DNA of 64,000 nucleotides from Talinum fruticosum (GCA_021018815.1 JAITYX010000011.1:5222501-5286500); one strand, 5' to 3'; counted from the first letter of the stretch, positions 1-26,990 are shown. A program made the numbers and translations. Notes: a model not told the origin generated them from the letters alone.

Positions 1-237
1 TGAAACATTAGGGAAACTTGGTATTTTAACACAAATTTTTTTCATAAATTTGATGTTTTCTTGATATTTCCTCACCCCGAAGCGACAACTACAATGAAAT
101 GGAGGGAATAGCATGTCATATCAAATTTTACACAATTGTTTTTATGAATAATGTAATATTTAATATTCTTTAACAGGGAGTGTGATGAATTTGAAGGAGA
201 ACTAAAGGAAAACAAATGAATTCAGGGAAGATCATAC

Positions 238-14339
<14,102 letters not shown>

Positions 14340-14769
14340 TTTTCTTGCCTCCAACTGGTATTGTTAGAATTTCTTTTAAGGCTTTCAATAGAAGAATCCA
14401 ACACTTTGCTACAAAATCTTCTCTTCCTTTTTATTTGCCTCCCGAGTGGTACTAAGTAAAGCGCCGCACTAAATAAAGGGTCGATGGTAAAAGAAAGATG
14501 TTTTGATTCACCCCATCAATCACGTTTTAGCATGTTAATTGAAGAGGAGGGGACAGGAAAGCGTGAGGAATCTTCCCGATCCCAAAAAACATTTAATTTT
14601 ATTTTTTCCATGCCTTTTTAGCGGAGGAATGGGATGCAAAATGTCAACCTCTCCATGATTTAGGTCATGACGTGTACGTTCGCTGGTTCTCGCATATCAC
14701 TATCAATAAAAATTCATTATTCTAATTTTATAATTACTCTTCAATTATTTAACAGAAATAAAATAATAA

Positions 14770-15080
14770 TTATGTCCCTTTTTTTCTTTCTCAACATCTC
14801 TCTTTCCTCCCTGCTCTCTCGTCTGTTAGCCTCTCCCCTCTCCCTCTCTCTATCAGTCTCTCTCCCCACACGTCTCTCTAAATTTTTTTAAAGTTATTTT
14901 ATTTTAAAGTATATGATTTTTTAAAACATTTTATATATTTTTTAGATAGTTTATTAATTATTTGTATTATAGGTAATTTTTTTAAAACTTTTTACTGAAA
15001 AAATTATTTTACATTTTAAATTTTACTTTTATTATTCATTTATTTTAGTTTTAGTACTATTATATATTTTTTTATTATAA
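14770..15080. repeat. right arm of the inverted repeat, pyrimidine-rich then AT-rich
   Basis: CT-rich DNA at 14775-14882 followed by AT-rich DNA in which AAAGTATAT..., ATTATAG.TA and TTTTATTATTCATTT match the reverse complement of the left arm in the same order. It sits about 430 bp upstream of the GH1 start codon, so the arms bracket exons 1 and 2. Confidence 0.6.
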
Positions 15081-15985
15081 ATAAATTTATTTATTTTTAC
15101 ATAGAAAAGATATATTTATTTTTATGATATAATTTTAAATAAAATTTATATTTTAAGTTAAATTATAATTTTAAAATTTTCACCTTTAATTTTTCTTATC
15201 ACAATTAAAATTATTAGAGTAGACATATTATATGCATAATTTATAATTGTCAATAATTACGGTTAAAATGATAATTTTACATCATTTATTTACAAGTGTT
15301 AATATCCTTCCTCTATTCAATCACTTATTTTAAAAAAAAATTACAAATGGTAATAATATATTTAGATTAGTACAAGTACCTCGTAACAAGAGATTCATTT
15401 TATTTCTTAAATAAATGTGTACGGTGGAAATGAGCAAAAGATTTATGTTAATAGCCCTCCCTCCAAAAAAAAAAAATAATTATAAAGGCTCACGTGACCC
15501 CCTTTTTTTATTATTCTTTTGTGTGTTCCCAGGTGAAGCAACAGTCCAAATTTTAGACAAGACCCACTTTATTCGATCAAGGTTTGATTCCTACTAGTTT
15601 TTAAGGACATAACTCATACTAGTTTTTAAGAAACGGTCTAAAAAAAATAATATATCACAATTAAAATTATCAATAAAATTCTCACCTTTAATTTATATTT
15701 TAAGGACATAACTCATGGAGATGGAGATTGAGAGAGATGGAGGTTGAGGTTGAGGGAGATGGAAAAACGAAGAAGGAGGCAAGCTATATAGAAGGAGAGA
15801 AGGAATAACATGACCAGTTGTAATAAGGGTAATATGGAAAATTCAACTCAAACACTCGGAAAAGCTAAGCTCAGTGCGGAATTGGACCAGGAAATAGTTG
15901 GCCCAATTATTTAAGGGACCTTAATATAATTTTTGATAACTATGGGTCCAAAAAATAGATGTCCTAAAACTTAAGGTACCTACTA

Positions 15986-15989
<4 letters not shown>

Positions 15990-16026
<37 letters not shown>
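15990..16026. repeat. (TA)n microsatellite
   Basis: About 18 uninterrupted TA units. Confidence 0.95.
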
Positions 16027-16031
<5 letters not shown>

Positions 16032-16598
16032 TTATATCAATTTAGAGTTAATTATTTTTATAAAATTTTATTGAGAAAATAAATCTAAACTTTCAATTTG
16101 TGTTTTCTATTTTCTTTTATGCATGTAAATATAAACATATTAGCTACGACGCGTTTGTGTTTGCGTTTTTAAGGAATCATAGTATATTGTATTTTCTATT
16201 TTTTAAAAATTAATTAGAAGGTTAATTTTTTAAAAGAAAAATAAAATAAATTCAACTAATTACAAATGCGTCAAATATCCCTTAAGCCATCTATAACATT
16301 GAGTTTTTCCTCCCTTGAAACTAAAAATATGACTCATATTAAATATTGAAATAATAAAATGCTATTTTAAATTACAACTTGTAACATATACAAAGCATTT
16401 GTAATATCTCCTTATTACATTAAATAAGTATATAAATAATCACTATATCAAATTTTCGGATAAAAATACTCTTTCGCCCTTTTGAGTGAATTATGCATCA
16501 TTGATGATGAAAAGGTGTTTTTTAATAAAATAAATAATACATTTATACTTAAGTGTGTACATATATTCCATTTAAAATTAATTTAATTTGTTACGAAT

Positions 16599-16660
16599 TT
16601 TTATTGAAAATATAAATCAAAGTTCTTATTTTTATTGAAAATATAAATCAAAGTTCTTAC
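16599..16660. repeat. ~31-bp tandem duplication
   Basis: The word TTTTATTGAAAATATAAATC followed by AAAGTTCTTA occurs twice in tandem. Probably slippage. Confidence 0.85.
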
Positions 16661-16746
16661 TTTGTAATTAGTTTTTTCAATACAAAATGAAACATTCCAT
16701 TTCTATTTCTTAAAAATTAATTAAAAGACTAAAAATAAAAAATAAA

Positions 16747-18752
16747 GGAATATTGGATGGAAATAATACAAATTTTGGGGTTATTGGCCAAATTTAATAC
16801 AAATAATTTCCTTAGTTGCGAACATAACCAACTTTGGGGGTATTTTTCAATATCAGAACGCCACCGAGTTTTATGAGCGGCGACTCGTTGGGAAAGTGAC
16901 GCGGCAAGTTTTTGGACACGTGTACTACGGAGTCAATTTTTAAGCTGAATCTATGAGAGTTTAATGCCAGCTATGGAAGGATTTTGTTTTGAAAAAAAAA
17001 TGAAAATCCTTCCTCTCTCTCGCTCTGCTATTCTCTCTCTCTTCCCTGCTTTATCCCTCTCATGCTCTCTCTCTCTCTCTCTTATCTCTCTGTAAACACG
17101 GGTAAAAACTCTCCTCCCTCTCTCCCACTCATCCTGCTCCTCGCCCTCGCCCTCTCTCTCTCTCTCACGCTCTCTTTTTCTCTCTCTTATCTCTTTGTAA
17201 ATAAAATTTGAACCCGGAAAACTCTCTTCCCTCTCTCTCGCTCTCGCTAAGATTTGCGGGTTCGGAGTGGTAATTGTAACAAAGAAGTCATTTAAGAATC
17301 CATACACTATTGAGGAGTTGAGGTTTTTCTTGAGTAAGAAGAATCTTGTTCCGGTATTCTTTGATGCTCGCTCCTAGTGATTGCCTTATCGGAGACATAA
17401 TTAAAAGGAAGGGAGATTTATGGGAGAAACATGGGGGTAACTTATGGAATTTATATGGCGGCTTAGAAAAGGAATGGAAAGAAGCCATATATGGCCTTTC
17501 TCGGGTGGATGAGTGAAAATTGAAGGCTCACAATGGGGACGAGGAGGGATTGCATGTTGAGCGCTATTAGGCTGCTTGCAATGAGATTAGGAAGGAGAAG
17601 TGTCGGGGAGCGGTTTAGCGAGGTGGAAGGAGAAGGTGGAGAAAGAAGAGTTCCCACTTTCTCGAAATGAGAACTTCCCTTGTAGGAAAAAGGAATTGGC
17701 GCAGCTAGAATTTATGCTTTTTGGAGATGCTCGTGGAGATTCGAGGGGGATTATTTTGAAATTAAAACTAAGATCAAGAAACGCAACAATGTCGGGATCA
17801 ATTGGAGTAGGAGTAATTCAATGGAAAGACGAGAGAGGAGATGCGAGGAGATAGAAAGGGTCATGATCCTGTCATATGGAAAGAATCGACAAAAGAGATT
17901 GAGATGCAAAGCACCGGTTTTTGAGTTAAACCTGAATTTTTGAGTCAAAATCAAAACCCATAAAAGTCTCTCATTCTTCTCCCTCTCTCATGCTCATCCT
18001 CCCTCGGTGTAATTGTTGTTAAACCTGAATTTTTGAGTTATTGAATTAGAATTTTTGAAAAATGAAGGGGCGAGAACGAGATGGGGCTACCGAGAGCAAC
18101 GATGTAAAGCGGGAAGCGACAGAGAGAGACAGAAGAGTGAAGAGGGAGAGTGAGAACGAGACGAGAGGGCTATGGAAGCAGAGACATAGAAGAGGAAACA
18201 GAGAATAGAGTGTAGGGAGTGAGAGAAACGAGAGAACAAGGGGACGAGAGAGGGAAGAAGAAGAAGGAGAGAAGAGGAAAGAGAGAGCGATAGAAACAGA
18301 GAACGAGAGCGAGAGAAACGAGAGCAGCGAGAGAAACAGAGAACGAGGGGACGAGAGAGGGAAGAAGAGGAAGCGAGAGAAGAGGAAAAAGAGAGCGATT
18401 TAAGAGAGAGAAAGAAAGAGAGAGAGAGAGAGAAAGCATGAGAGGGATAAAGCGGGGAAGAGAGATAGAATAGTAGAGCGAGAGAGGAAGGATTTTCAAT
18501 ATTTTTTAAAAACAAAATCATTCCATAACTAGAATTAAACTCTCATAAATTCAATGAAAAAATTGACTTCGTCGTACACATGTCCAAAAACTTGTCACGT
18601 CACTTTTCCGACGAGTCGCCGCCCATAGAACTCGGTGGCGTTACGATATTGGAAAATACCCCCAAAATTAGTTCTATTCACAACCAAGGAAATTGTTCGT
18701 ATTAAATTTGGCCAATACCCCCAAAGTTTGTATTATTCCCGTCCAATAACCC
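16747..18752 (+). mobile_element. Mutator-like element (Pack-MULE type), 2.0 kb
   Basis: Perfect 9-bp target duplication AAAAATAAA at 16738-16746 and 18753-18761. Terminal inverted repeats of roughly 330 bp: left starts GGAATATTGGATGGAAATAA, right (reverse complement) starts GGGTTATTGGACGGGAATAA, and they stay alignable through the CCACCGAG.., GACTCGT and CTCATAGATT-like words into CT-rich/GA-rich subterminal DNA. No transposase is encoded. The interior (17239-17915) is a captured host gene fragment. A 9-bp duplication, long TIRs and gene fragment define a Pack-MULE. Confidence 0.88.
17239..17915 (+). pseudogene. captured fragment of a TIR-NBS-type gene inside the MULE
   Basis: Reading plus-strand frames in order gives FGVVIVTKKSFKNPYTIEEL, RFFLSKKNLVPVFFDARS, then after a shift PSDCLIGDIIKRKGDLWEKHGG-like sequence, LYGGLEKEWKEAIYGLSRVDE, a stop, and after another shift RWKEKVEKEEFPLSRNEN, CRKKELAQLEFMLFGDARGD. 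From memory this order matches the conserved plant TIR-NBS proteins of the non-canonical XTNX/TNX group (end of the TIR domain leading into the NB region), with at least two frameshifts and one stop. The piece is colinear with about 220 codons and has no intron visible. It is sense to the plus strand and flanked directly by the MULE subterminal CT/GA-rich DNA. The family match rests on recall, not a search. Confidence 0.7.
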
Positions 18753-18761
18753 AAAAATAAA

Positions 18762-21700
18762 CTAAATTTTAACCAATTCGATTGTGACGAATACCCTCCA
18801 AACAACCTATATACTCAATTTTTATTAATTACTAGTGTGGACTTGTGCTATGCACAAAGTAATGTTTTATAATGTACACATTAAAAAATTATTGAATCAC
18901 GGAGCGATATTGTACGAGTAAGTTCCTTTTCTTCGGTCACTTGATCCTATTGAATGGTTTCACCTTTAACAACCTTATTCCACATGTTATTTCCTCATGG
19001 GAAAAAATGTTTTTGTGACGCATCAAATTCATCGAGCCCAACACATAATATCATCAAAGCCCAATGCACATTAACCTTTTCAATTATTCTAAAGAATAAA
19101 CTAAAAATCTAAAAAAATTAAATGAAAAAAGCACTCATCAAGGTTTTACGATTACACTCGTTATTTGGAACATTAAAAAGTATACCCTCCAAGAATCGGA
19201 CAATTTAAATAAACCTCACTCATACAACTTTAGGAACGAGTGCAACTATATGTTTGTATATCAAAAGGCAAATATCAGTAGAAAAAGGAATAATATATGA
19301 TTGGTAGAAATTAAATAATTAGACGACACAAAGGTGACAATAAATATCATTATATCATAAATTAATATTATAATACAAAGTACACTAAATTAATAAAGAA
19401 TATCAAACTAACAACTCATAACCTTCTACAAAATCAAAACTAATTTGAATTAATGGACATCGAAGAAATATTTACATGTTAGCTATTAAAATATCATTAA
19501 ATCGAATATTCTATAAACTCTTAAAAGATATACATATATCCATAATAAGATCTCAATTTTCAGGTTTCCGGGGTGAACATAATGATTTATGTGTTCTTCT
19601 CTACCTTTGCACACAAAACAATCCCTTTATAACCTCATCGATTCTCCTCAAAAAATTATAAACATTATAAATTTAATCATAAATAATTTTAAATTGAGAT
19701 TCAAAAGATAATGTGATATATTTTAAAACAGAAAACTATCTTTATTACGAATAGGAATCATAAAAATAGAAGCAAGTTTGATAAAAAATTAAAAATATTA
19801 TTATATATAATAGCTTGCATCTCGACTCGAAACCATCATTTTATTTGTACCATTGAATCCCGTAAGAATGAAAATAAGGAGGGAAGGGAGACAAATAAAA
19901 GAGACATCTTATAATATAATTTCATTTTTCAAACTGATGCTTGCACCACCGCCAAAATTTTATGTCTAGAATTTATTCTCTACCATTTTACACCATTCGA
20001 AATTCAAAACCTATCAAAATATGCAATAAAATTTTGAGTATAATAAAAAATTATAAAATATTAACGCTTTACTATCTTATCATATCGATAAATGATAAAA
20101 AAAATTCTTAATTCCCTCAAATAATATATTAGTTCCTGATATATGATTTTTTAAAAAGTAATTTACTATCTTAATTTTTAAATTTTTAGAATAGTAAACT
20201 GTTAGAAAATTTATATCTTACAATACTAATTTATTATTTACGAAATATGAGGAAATTTTTTTTATAAATCAATTATACATAATTACCGACAAATAATAAT
20301 TTTAAATTATATCTGAATAACATAATTTATTGTGACTCTAAACAGGTCTGCAAATAATTATCAGAACATAATATTTATACAAAAAAATTTATTATATATG
20401 ATAATTTATTGAAAAAATTTCAGTTGACCTTCATATATATGATTGGGCTTTGAATTATCCTTGACATTAAACTACTCCTACATAATAATAAACCTATCAA
20501 CCCTTTTTTTTTTTTTTCTCCAAATCCTATCAACCTAAATTTTTATTTGATCTGAATTTAAATAATAGATTGTTGCAGATTTGGCCCTACTATCCCTATT
20601 AAAAGTAAAATCCAAATTTGAAAATTATCTTCAAGAAATTTATTTTGTAAATTTTCGATATTTCAAAACGAGTTAGATTAAGACTAACTTTAAGATAATG
20701 GAGGGAGGCCTGAGTTTGTGTTATTAAATTATTTTCAGTTTTATGGCACATCAGATAGGAGCTTTTTATTAACACCCTCTTTTATTTAACTTCAGTAAAC
20801 AACTTTATAATTTTTTATAACTCCTTACACTTGCTTACAAGCGGTTATAACTTCTTACAATTGCTTACAACTTTTTATAACTTTTTATAATTAACTTTAT
20901 AACTATCTTGCAACTGTTTAGATCTCCTTGCAACTTACAAATTCTTACAACGTTACACCTTTTTACAATTCAATAAAACAGGAACCTAAATTATTGAACA
21001 AATTCATTAAAAACTTATACAATTAAGTCAAATTTCATGTTAGTCCAATTAAAATATATTCATGGATAATTCTGATTCGAAAGTAAATCAGGATTGTGAT
21101 TTGGCCATTCATGTAACCATGTCGGTTAATCATGTGCGAATTTTACTTGGTATTATTGGATAATTTTTTTAAGAAGTTAGTAACTCCATCGCACTTGCAA
21201 AACCCGGGAGAAGCCTTTACATTCTATAAGCACTTATATATTAGAGCCATCTTCACAGAAGGATTCTTTCTTTGTATTAGAGCATGTTTGAGATGTCACT
21301 GTGTATATATATAACAATATAACTTGTATATTTTTAGTATTTTAATATATCACACCATTTAAATCCATATATATTTTATTGAAATTAATTATACATAATT
21401 TTTGTATATATATTTTTTTGAGAAATAATTTGAGATATGAAATAGTATTAGTGTTCGTTTGTAAAAATAATCGCGATAAATATGTAACGTCCCTCCCAAT
21501 GATACGATATAATAAATAATTATTACTAAAAAGTGATAAAATTAAAGCGAAATCATATAATGGTATAAAACATTCAATCAATAACGCACAAAATTAAAAT
21601 TGTTGTTTTTATAACTTGGACCCAACGGGTCGAACGGGCTTAGGTCGGATTTGACCATCTAATTTATGATTTTTGGGTTCGATTTTTTCGAGTTCGGTCG

Positions 21701-22690
21701 AAAAATCGTGTCCAAAATTTAAAAATTTCGGACACATTAGAATCAGATCCGGTTTTGCCGGATGTAGTTGGAATATGTTGGTTTTGGGTACAGAGGTCAC
21801 ACCTGAAAAAGGAAAAAGGGGGAATCGAATTTTGCAACCACCACCCACTATCTGTCTTGAATCTTCACATGTTGGATCGAGGCATGAGCTGTGGAGGTAG
21901 GTGCCCCTCCTGGACCCAGCCCATTCCTTTTTATTTTTAAGGCCTCCAAAAAAATAAAATTCTTTTTGTCCAAATGAGATGCAGAAGATAAGTACAATAT
22001 ATATACAATACTAATGGAAACGGAGGAAACAAAGATGGGGCTTAATATACCTAAGATCTCAATTTTGACCATCACACCAAAACCTCATTGGTAAAAAAAT
22101 ATTTTAAAAACATTAATTACACTTGTTGTAATGATCTGCTCGAGTTCAATAATGTACGAACACTTTATGAAATTTTACTTAGGATTATGGATCAAATCAT
22201 ACGATCGTAAAATTGTATTATGACCCTACCATATATTTTTAAAACTAAATTAGATTCGTAAAATTCTAATGGATTTAATATTATAATAGGAGTTAGATCG
22301 ACATATGGTTTTTAGATTATAAAATTGTATGATCCGAACATAAAGTTAAATAACTATGATAGTATCGGCAGCAGCAGAAGTAGTAGTAGTAGAAATTATA
22401 ATACAACAACTCACGAGTGTGGATCTCGCTTGCTTGGGGTTTGAGGAGATTAAGATGTAAGTGGTTTTACCTTTGCAAACATCTTTGCCGACAGAAAGAC
22501 TAATTCGAAATAATAATATTTGCATATTGGAAATCATAAATTGTTTAGTTGTATATTTTTCACATATCGAAATCAGAATTTTTTATTTTGTACATTATCT
22601 TCTTCTTTAAGTGAGAAGGTGCCAATAAAGAAATAGAAATAACATTTCGAAAATCTTCTAATAATCAGAATAGAGTTAGTTAAAAGCAAA
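18762..22690. other. AT-rich intergenic stretch without a gene
   Basis: No coding region seen. Notable items: an ACTAGTGTGGACTTGTGC motif at about 18832, a run of about 18 T near 20500, a degenerate array of CTTACAA/TTATAAC words at 20790-20960, and a GGGTCGAACGGG-type tract at 21615-21700. Confidence 0.6.
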
Positions 22691-22692
22691 AG

Positions 22693-23255
22693 AAATGGAC
22701 GGGCATAAACTATGGTATTCAGGAGTCAATGGAACCAAAAAGGAGTTGGTGTAATGGAGTAGTTGATCAAGTAGTTGTTAAGGTGAGCCATGTCAACTAA
22801 GCTAGTGGTAAGCTCAGAGATCCTTACTGTAGTGACTCTGTATGCTACTCAAATAAGATTGTCAGATGAAATTAAGAGGCAATTTTGGGAAGAATCGGAT
22901 GATGCAATGCATGAAGGCGATTTTAATGGGCATATAGGGGCAAAAGAAGATGGGCATGATGATGCAATAAATGAAGGATTTGGTTATGGGAAAAGAAATA
23001 ATGGAGGGGTGTCATTTGTGGACTTTGCTGTTACTTACAAAATATTCATTGTTGACTCCCATTTTAAGAAGGATGAACACTTCTATCAAAAAATAATAAT
23101 AATAAAATGAACACTTGGTGACTTTTAAAAGGTCCAGCACAAAGACATAAATTGACTGCTTTCTCTTTGGAGTGAATGATAAGGCGATGTTTCAATATTG
23201 TAAAGTCACCGACTGAATGTTTAGTATTACATAGACTTGGTGATGGACATGGAGA
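22693..23255 (+). pseudogene. non-LTR (LINE) endonuclease domain fragment
   Basis: Segments LWYSGVNGTKKGVGV, VVTLYATQIRLSDEIKRQFW, DFNGHIGAKEDGHDD, GFGYGKRNNGGVSFVDFA and, after a shift at a small (AAT)n insertion (23092-23106), EHLVTFKRSSTKT match the endonuclease/exonuclease/phosphatase domain of plant non-LTR elements. The GDFNGHIG core is kept (EGDFNGHIG). Start and end are decayed and no RT follows, so it is an isolated fragment. Confidence 0.75.
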
Positions 23256-25449
23256 TTAAGAGTATGTTTGTTTTTACGACATTTATAACAGTGTTTATAA
23301 TTATTATAATTTATAACACCTTGTAATAGCTAACGTTAAACGTAACAACTCGTAACTACTCATAACAATTAGTTTCAATTTATCATAACTACTCATAATT
23401 ACTCATAACAGCTCACAACAACTAACAATTAATCCTAATAACTCGTAAAAGTTAACAACTAAAATAAATACACCCTATAATGCCCCAAATTCCATAACCA
23501 CTAGCTTAGTCCTAACTAACTAATTTTCTAGTGATTTACATAGGGAGAAAAGACGGATTAGAAACTTTACCGCAGTCCTAAATTAGGACAATCGAAGCAC
23601 CTAACTTAGTTCTGAGTTGAAATTCTACATATGCCACACGAGACATATGACGAAGCTGGGTCCTTGGATGAATTTACAAACTATTTATGCTCTCAAGACA
23701 AAACTAACTTCAAGTTTATAATTAATGACATCTTGTAGCAATAATTAACTTAACCTCGCATATGACGAAGATATAAACTCCCCAAGGATTGTCAACGTGA
23801 ACTTCTATAACCATGACTTGAACACCATTAGACCCTAAAGATTCTAGTTCTAGCTTCTTTATTAGAAGATGCCTCACCTAAAACCAAAAATATGAAAAGA
23901 AATTGAACAGTGAGCCGATACACTTACTCATATATTATAAAGACAAAGTTAAAAGGTTATTCGGTGAGCACACACATTTCAATTCATTTATTAATAATAG
24001 AGAGAGAAATATAAAACATTTACTAGTTTATTATCTTAATGAAATTCTTACGATCATAAGTTTTTTTACATATGCACATACCCATATCGATCGGAAAGTC
24101 CGATTGATATTAGCCAAGTTTAATGATATGATTATAATGTGATAATATTGATATAATTCGAATGCACATTATTATGTGATAAATAATACTTGAAATGGTT
24201 CTTTTTACATTCGGAAAATCATTTTGAGTATTTGGTAAAATATATGTTTTCATAAGGTATAGGCAGTAAACATACCTTAGTCTTGATCTCCGTTACTCGA
24301 TATTTAATGGGGTGCATTGGCTTGACAACCATTGCAAAATTTTCTTCTTCCGCTTAAGCAAATCATTATGTAGTCAATAATTTGATTAGATTATTCCTTA
24401 CAATTTTAAATTTCTTTATGCAACGCTCAAAGTTTCATTTTTAAATTAATTGTTATAGTTTGATTTCTTTAGGAAGTGTTTTTTTTCCTACACTTAAACA
24501 AGTCTTTATGACCATCATATTAGCCCCAAATATATTTATAACTACTATTAGGTTATAGATTCGTACTTTATGTGCTCTATAGCTCTCTACTAATTTATAT
24601 CGGTATTTCAAGTATACATGTCTATTGTTTTCTTTTAATAATAATCTCATATTAATTTTACCCGTTATTTTTTTATATTTTTCCATTTCCTAATAACGTT
24701 TTTCCTATCTAGTTTTATACTTCTCACTCAATTTAAAAGTTATTCTCACATACTAACTAAAAACGACACAAATTATATAAAATAAAAGTAAACTCTTAAC
24801 ATATCCAATGTAGTTATTTAACATGGATTCTTATTACCAATTACGAACTAACTCAACAACTTATGCCAAACTGTTACAAATCCCATAATAAAACCTTATA
24901 AGTACTATATATCCCAAATTATGCAATATTCTAGCCGTATATTACTCATTTTACACCTTATTCAAAACTTAATCTTCGCCTACCTTCCTTACTCCCTAAG
25001 AATCACTTCCTTTCTCTACCCTCATATATATCTCCATTTGCATTTTCATTCTATAATTTTATCCCAAACAACACATGCAAAAAAATTTCAAAATCATCCA
25101 CCATATTTTTAATGAGATTAAGAATAATCAAGCACATTCTAAACCACCCATAATAGTCCTCTCACAACTACATCACCAATAGCTTCATAAATTATATTCC
25201 CCAATAGTACTAGTTACAAAAAATAATAATTCACATAATTAATAGACAAGTAATGCATAATTTGAAAGATCCACTCTTGAATCAACACAATTCATAGCAT
25301 TTCTCAATCTCCACACTGTTGACAACGAAGTCAATAGCTTTGTTGCTTGGCCCAAAAGTTTTGTCATCCTCTTTACAGTAATTCATTTTTTAAAATATTA
25401 GATTTAGCTGTTGTTAATATCACGTATATATATTTTTAATTTTTGTATT
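23256..25449. other. AT-rich intergenic stretch
   Basis: No gene seen. 23265-23475 has degenerate ACTCATAACA/CTAACAACT words between ends AGAGTATGTTTGTTTTTA and (reverse complement of right) TAGGGTGTATTTATTTTA, a possible small MITE without a clear target duplication. Confidence 0.5.
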
Positions 25450-25459
25450 GACTATTCAC

Positions 25460-25800
25460 TAGGATATCGGGGATAGATCCTAGAATGGGATGAAAAGCAC
25501 TCCATCTCCCTCGATTGCCACAAACAAGTATTGAGCGGCACCCGTTCGTCGTCCGAAGAAGTCTCCTCTAAGCTCGTATCCATTAAGGAGTCTCGCACGG
25601 ATTGGTGTGCTACTCTGCAAAGTTGTGTGAAGACTTTGTCAGTATATACATCTCTCCCAATTAGTGCGCCGGGTCACATGTTTGGACAATGTGAATGGGA
25701 CAATGAGGACATGACCTTCTACGTCTTCCCAAATGACATACTCGTAATTTTTGGAGATGCGGGAGATCGGCACATCCGTAATTATGATTGGCATTATGTG
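25460..25800 (+). pseudogene. fragment of a CACTA-type gene (linker before Ulp1 domain)
   Basis: GHMFGQCEWDNEDMTFYVFP and the downstream words for DAGDRHIRNYDW parallel, in DNA and protein, the minus-strand segment at 61723-62095 (CHVFGLFDGDDEDMTIYVFA, MQEIGASAIM). Both share the preceding TSKYSAT.../ATNKY...AAP, S.ES..(D/N)W(C/L) and TL(Q/E)S words. It is therefore a displaced piece of the same transposon gene that sits in the CACTA element at the right end of the window. Frames are broken. Confidence 0.65.
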
Positions 25801-25864
25801 AGTTACTATATTCATAAGTTCTTTTTTAACTATACCAACATTACTATCATATCAAGTTATAATT

Positions 25865-26990
25865 TTTAGTGTACATTTTAACATTGTTTAGTATATGACA
25901 TAACAAAGTTTAATGTTGAGCTTTTAATATGTGATTTTAGCTTTTAGTTTTTAGCGTATATTACAATATTATTTAGTGCTTGATAGATTAATATTTAGCG
26001 TTGAGCTTTAGATCAACACTATAGTACTTTCAATTTTAAATTTTTACTTTATAGTGTATATTAGATTGTCGTTTAGTGTATTATACATCGTTGTTTAGTG
26101 TTAAACATTAAATTTAGAACATTTTGACTTTAGTGTTTAGTTTATTATAAAATAAGTAAATATTGTAAAAAAAATAAAAAACAAAGATAATTTTTTTTAT
26201 AAAAAAATAGCATTGAGGTTTAGATCAGCATTCTGTGGTATCAAGTTATAGTGTATGACGAACAAAGTTTAGTGTTGAGCTTTAGTTATGTGATTTTTTA
26301 GCTTTTAGTTTTTAGTGTATATTACAACATTATTTAGTGTATGATAGATCAATATTTAGTGTTGAGTTTTAGAGTTTTTAGTATACATTAGGATACTATT
26401 CGGTGTATGGTAGAATAAAGTTTAATGTTGAGTTTTAAATCTGTAGTTTTATTTTTTAAAATTTTTAATGTACATCGAACGTTGTTTAGTGTATGATAAA
26501 TTAATGTTTAGTGTTAAAATTTATCTGAAGAACACTATCAAATTAACTTTAGTTTTTTAGTGTATGTTACAATATTATTTAATGTATGATAAAACATTGT
26601 TTAGTGTTGAGGTTTACATCAAGAACATTGTCGATTTATTAGTTTTTAGTCTTTTAGCATACATTAGAACGTTATTTAGTAAATATGATAGATTAACATT
26701 TAGTGTTAAGGTTTACATGAAAATGATGTCGTTAGTTTTAATTTTCTATTGCATATTATAACAATGTTTTGTGTATAATACATTAGTTATTAGTGTACAA
26801 TATATTAATGTTTAGTGTTTAGTGTTTAGCGTTTACTATATTTTTATAAATATTAAAATAAATTTAAGTGAACATTTGTATAGTTTTATTGAACACTAAA
26901 CTAATTTTTAGTGAATATTAGAATTATTTTTTAGTAAATATTATAATTTTTTTAGTGAATATTAAAATTTGAATCGGAGTAAATTCTTTT
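25865..26990. repeat. degenerate array of TTTAGTGT-type units
   Basis: Over about 1.1 kb the words TTTTTAGTGTATATTACAAT, ATTATTTAGTGTATGATAGA and TTAGTGTTGAGCTTTAG recur in the same order with spacing near 120-150 bp and many substitutions. A shorter stretch of the same family is at 56220-56400. No coding potential. Confidence 0.75.

Larger units (their letters stand above)
14340..16746. other. upstream region of the GH1 gene
   Basis: No gene seen. Apart from the repeat arm it holds duplicated words (TTAAGGACATAACTCAT near 15601 and 15702; TATCACAATTAAAATTAT near 15200 and 15650) and a short purine-rich tract at 15715-15800. Confidence 0.6.

Noticed and set aside
1..200. Possible next GH1 exon at the left edge
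   Set aside because: A TTTCATTGTAG acceptor-like site is present near 92, but the following codons do not match the expected GH1 exon (LPVTPWG...HENG region).
18087..18521. 144- and 109-codon Ser/Leu-rich frames on minus
   Set aside because: They cover the GA-rich subterminal arm of the Pack-MULE. Overlapping frames are open for the same compositional reason, and no family is recognised.
23265..23475. Small MITE with AGAGTATGTTTG ends
   Set aside because: End similarity is partial and no convincing target duplication was found.
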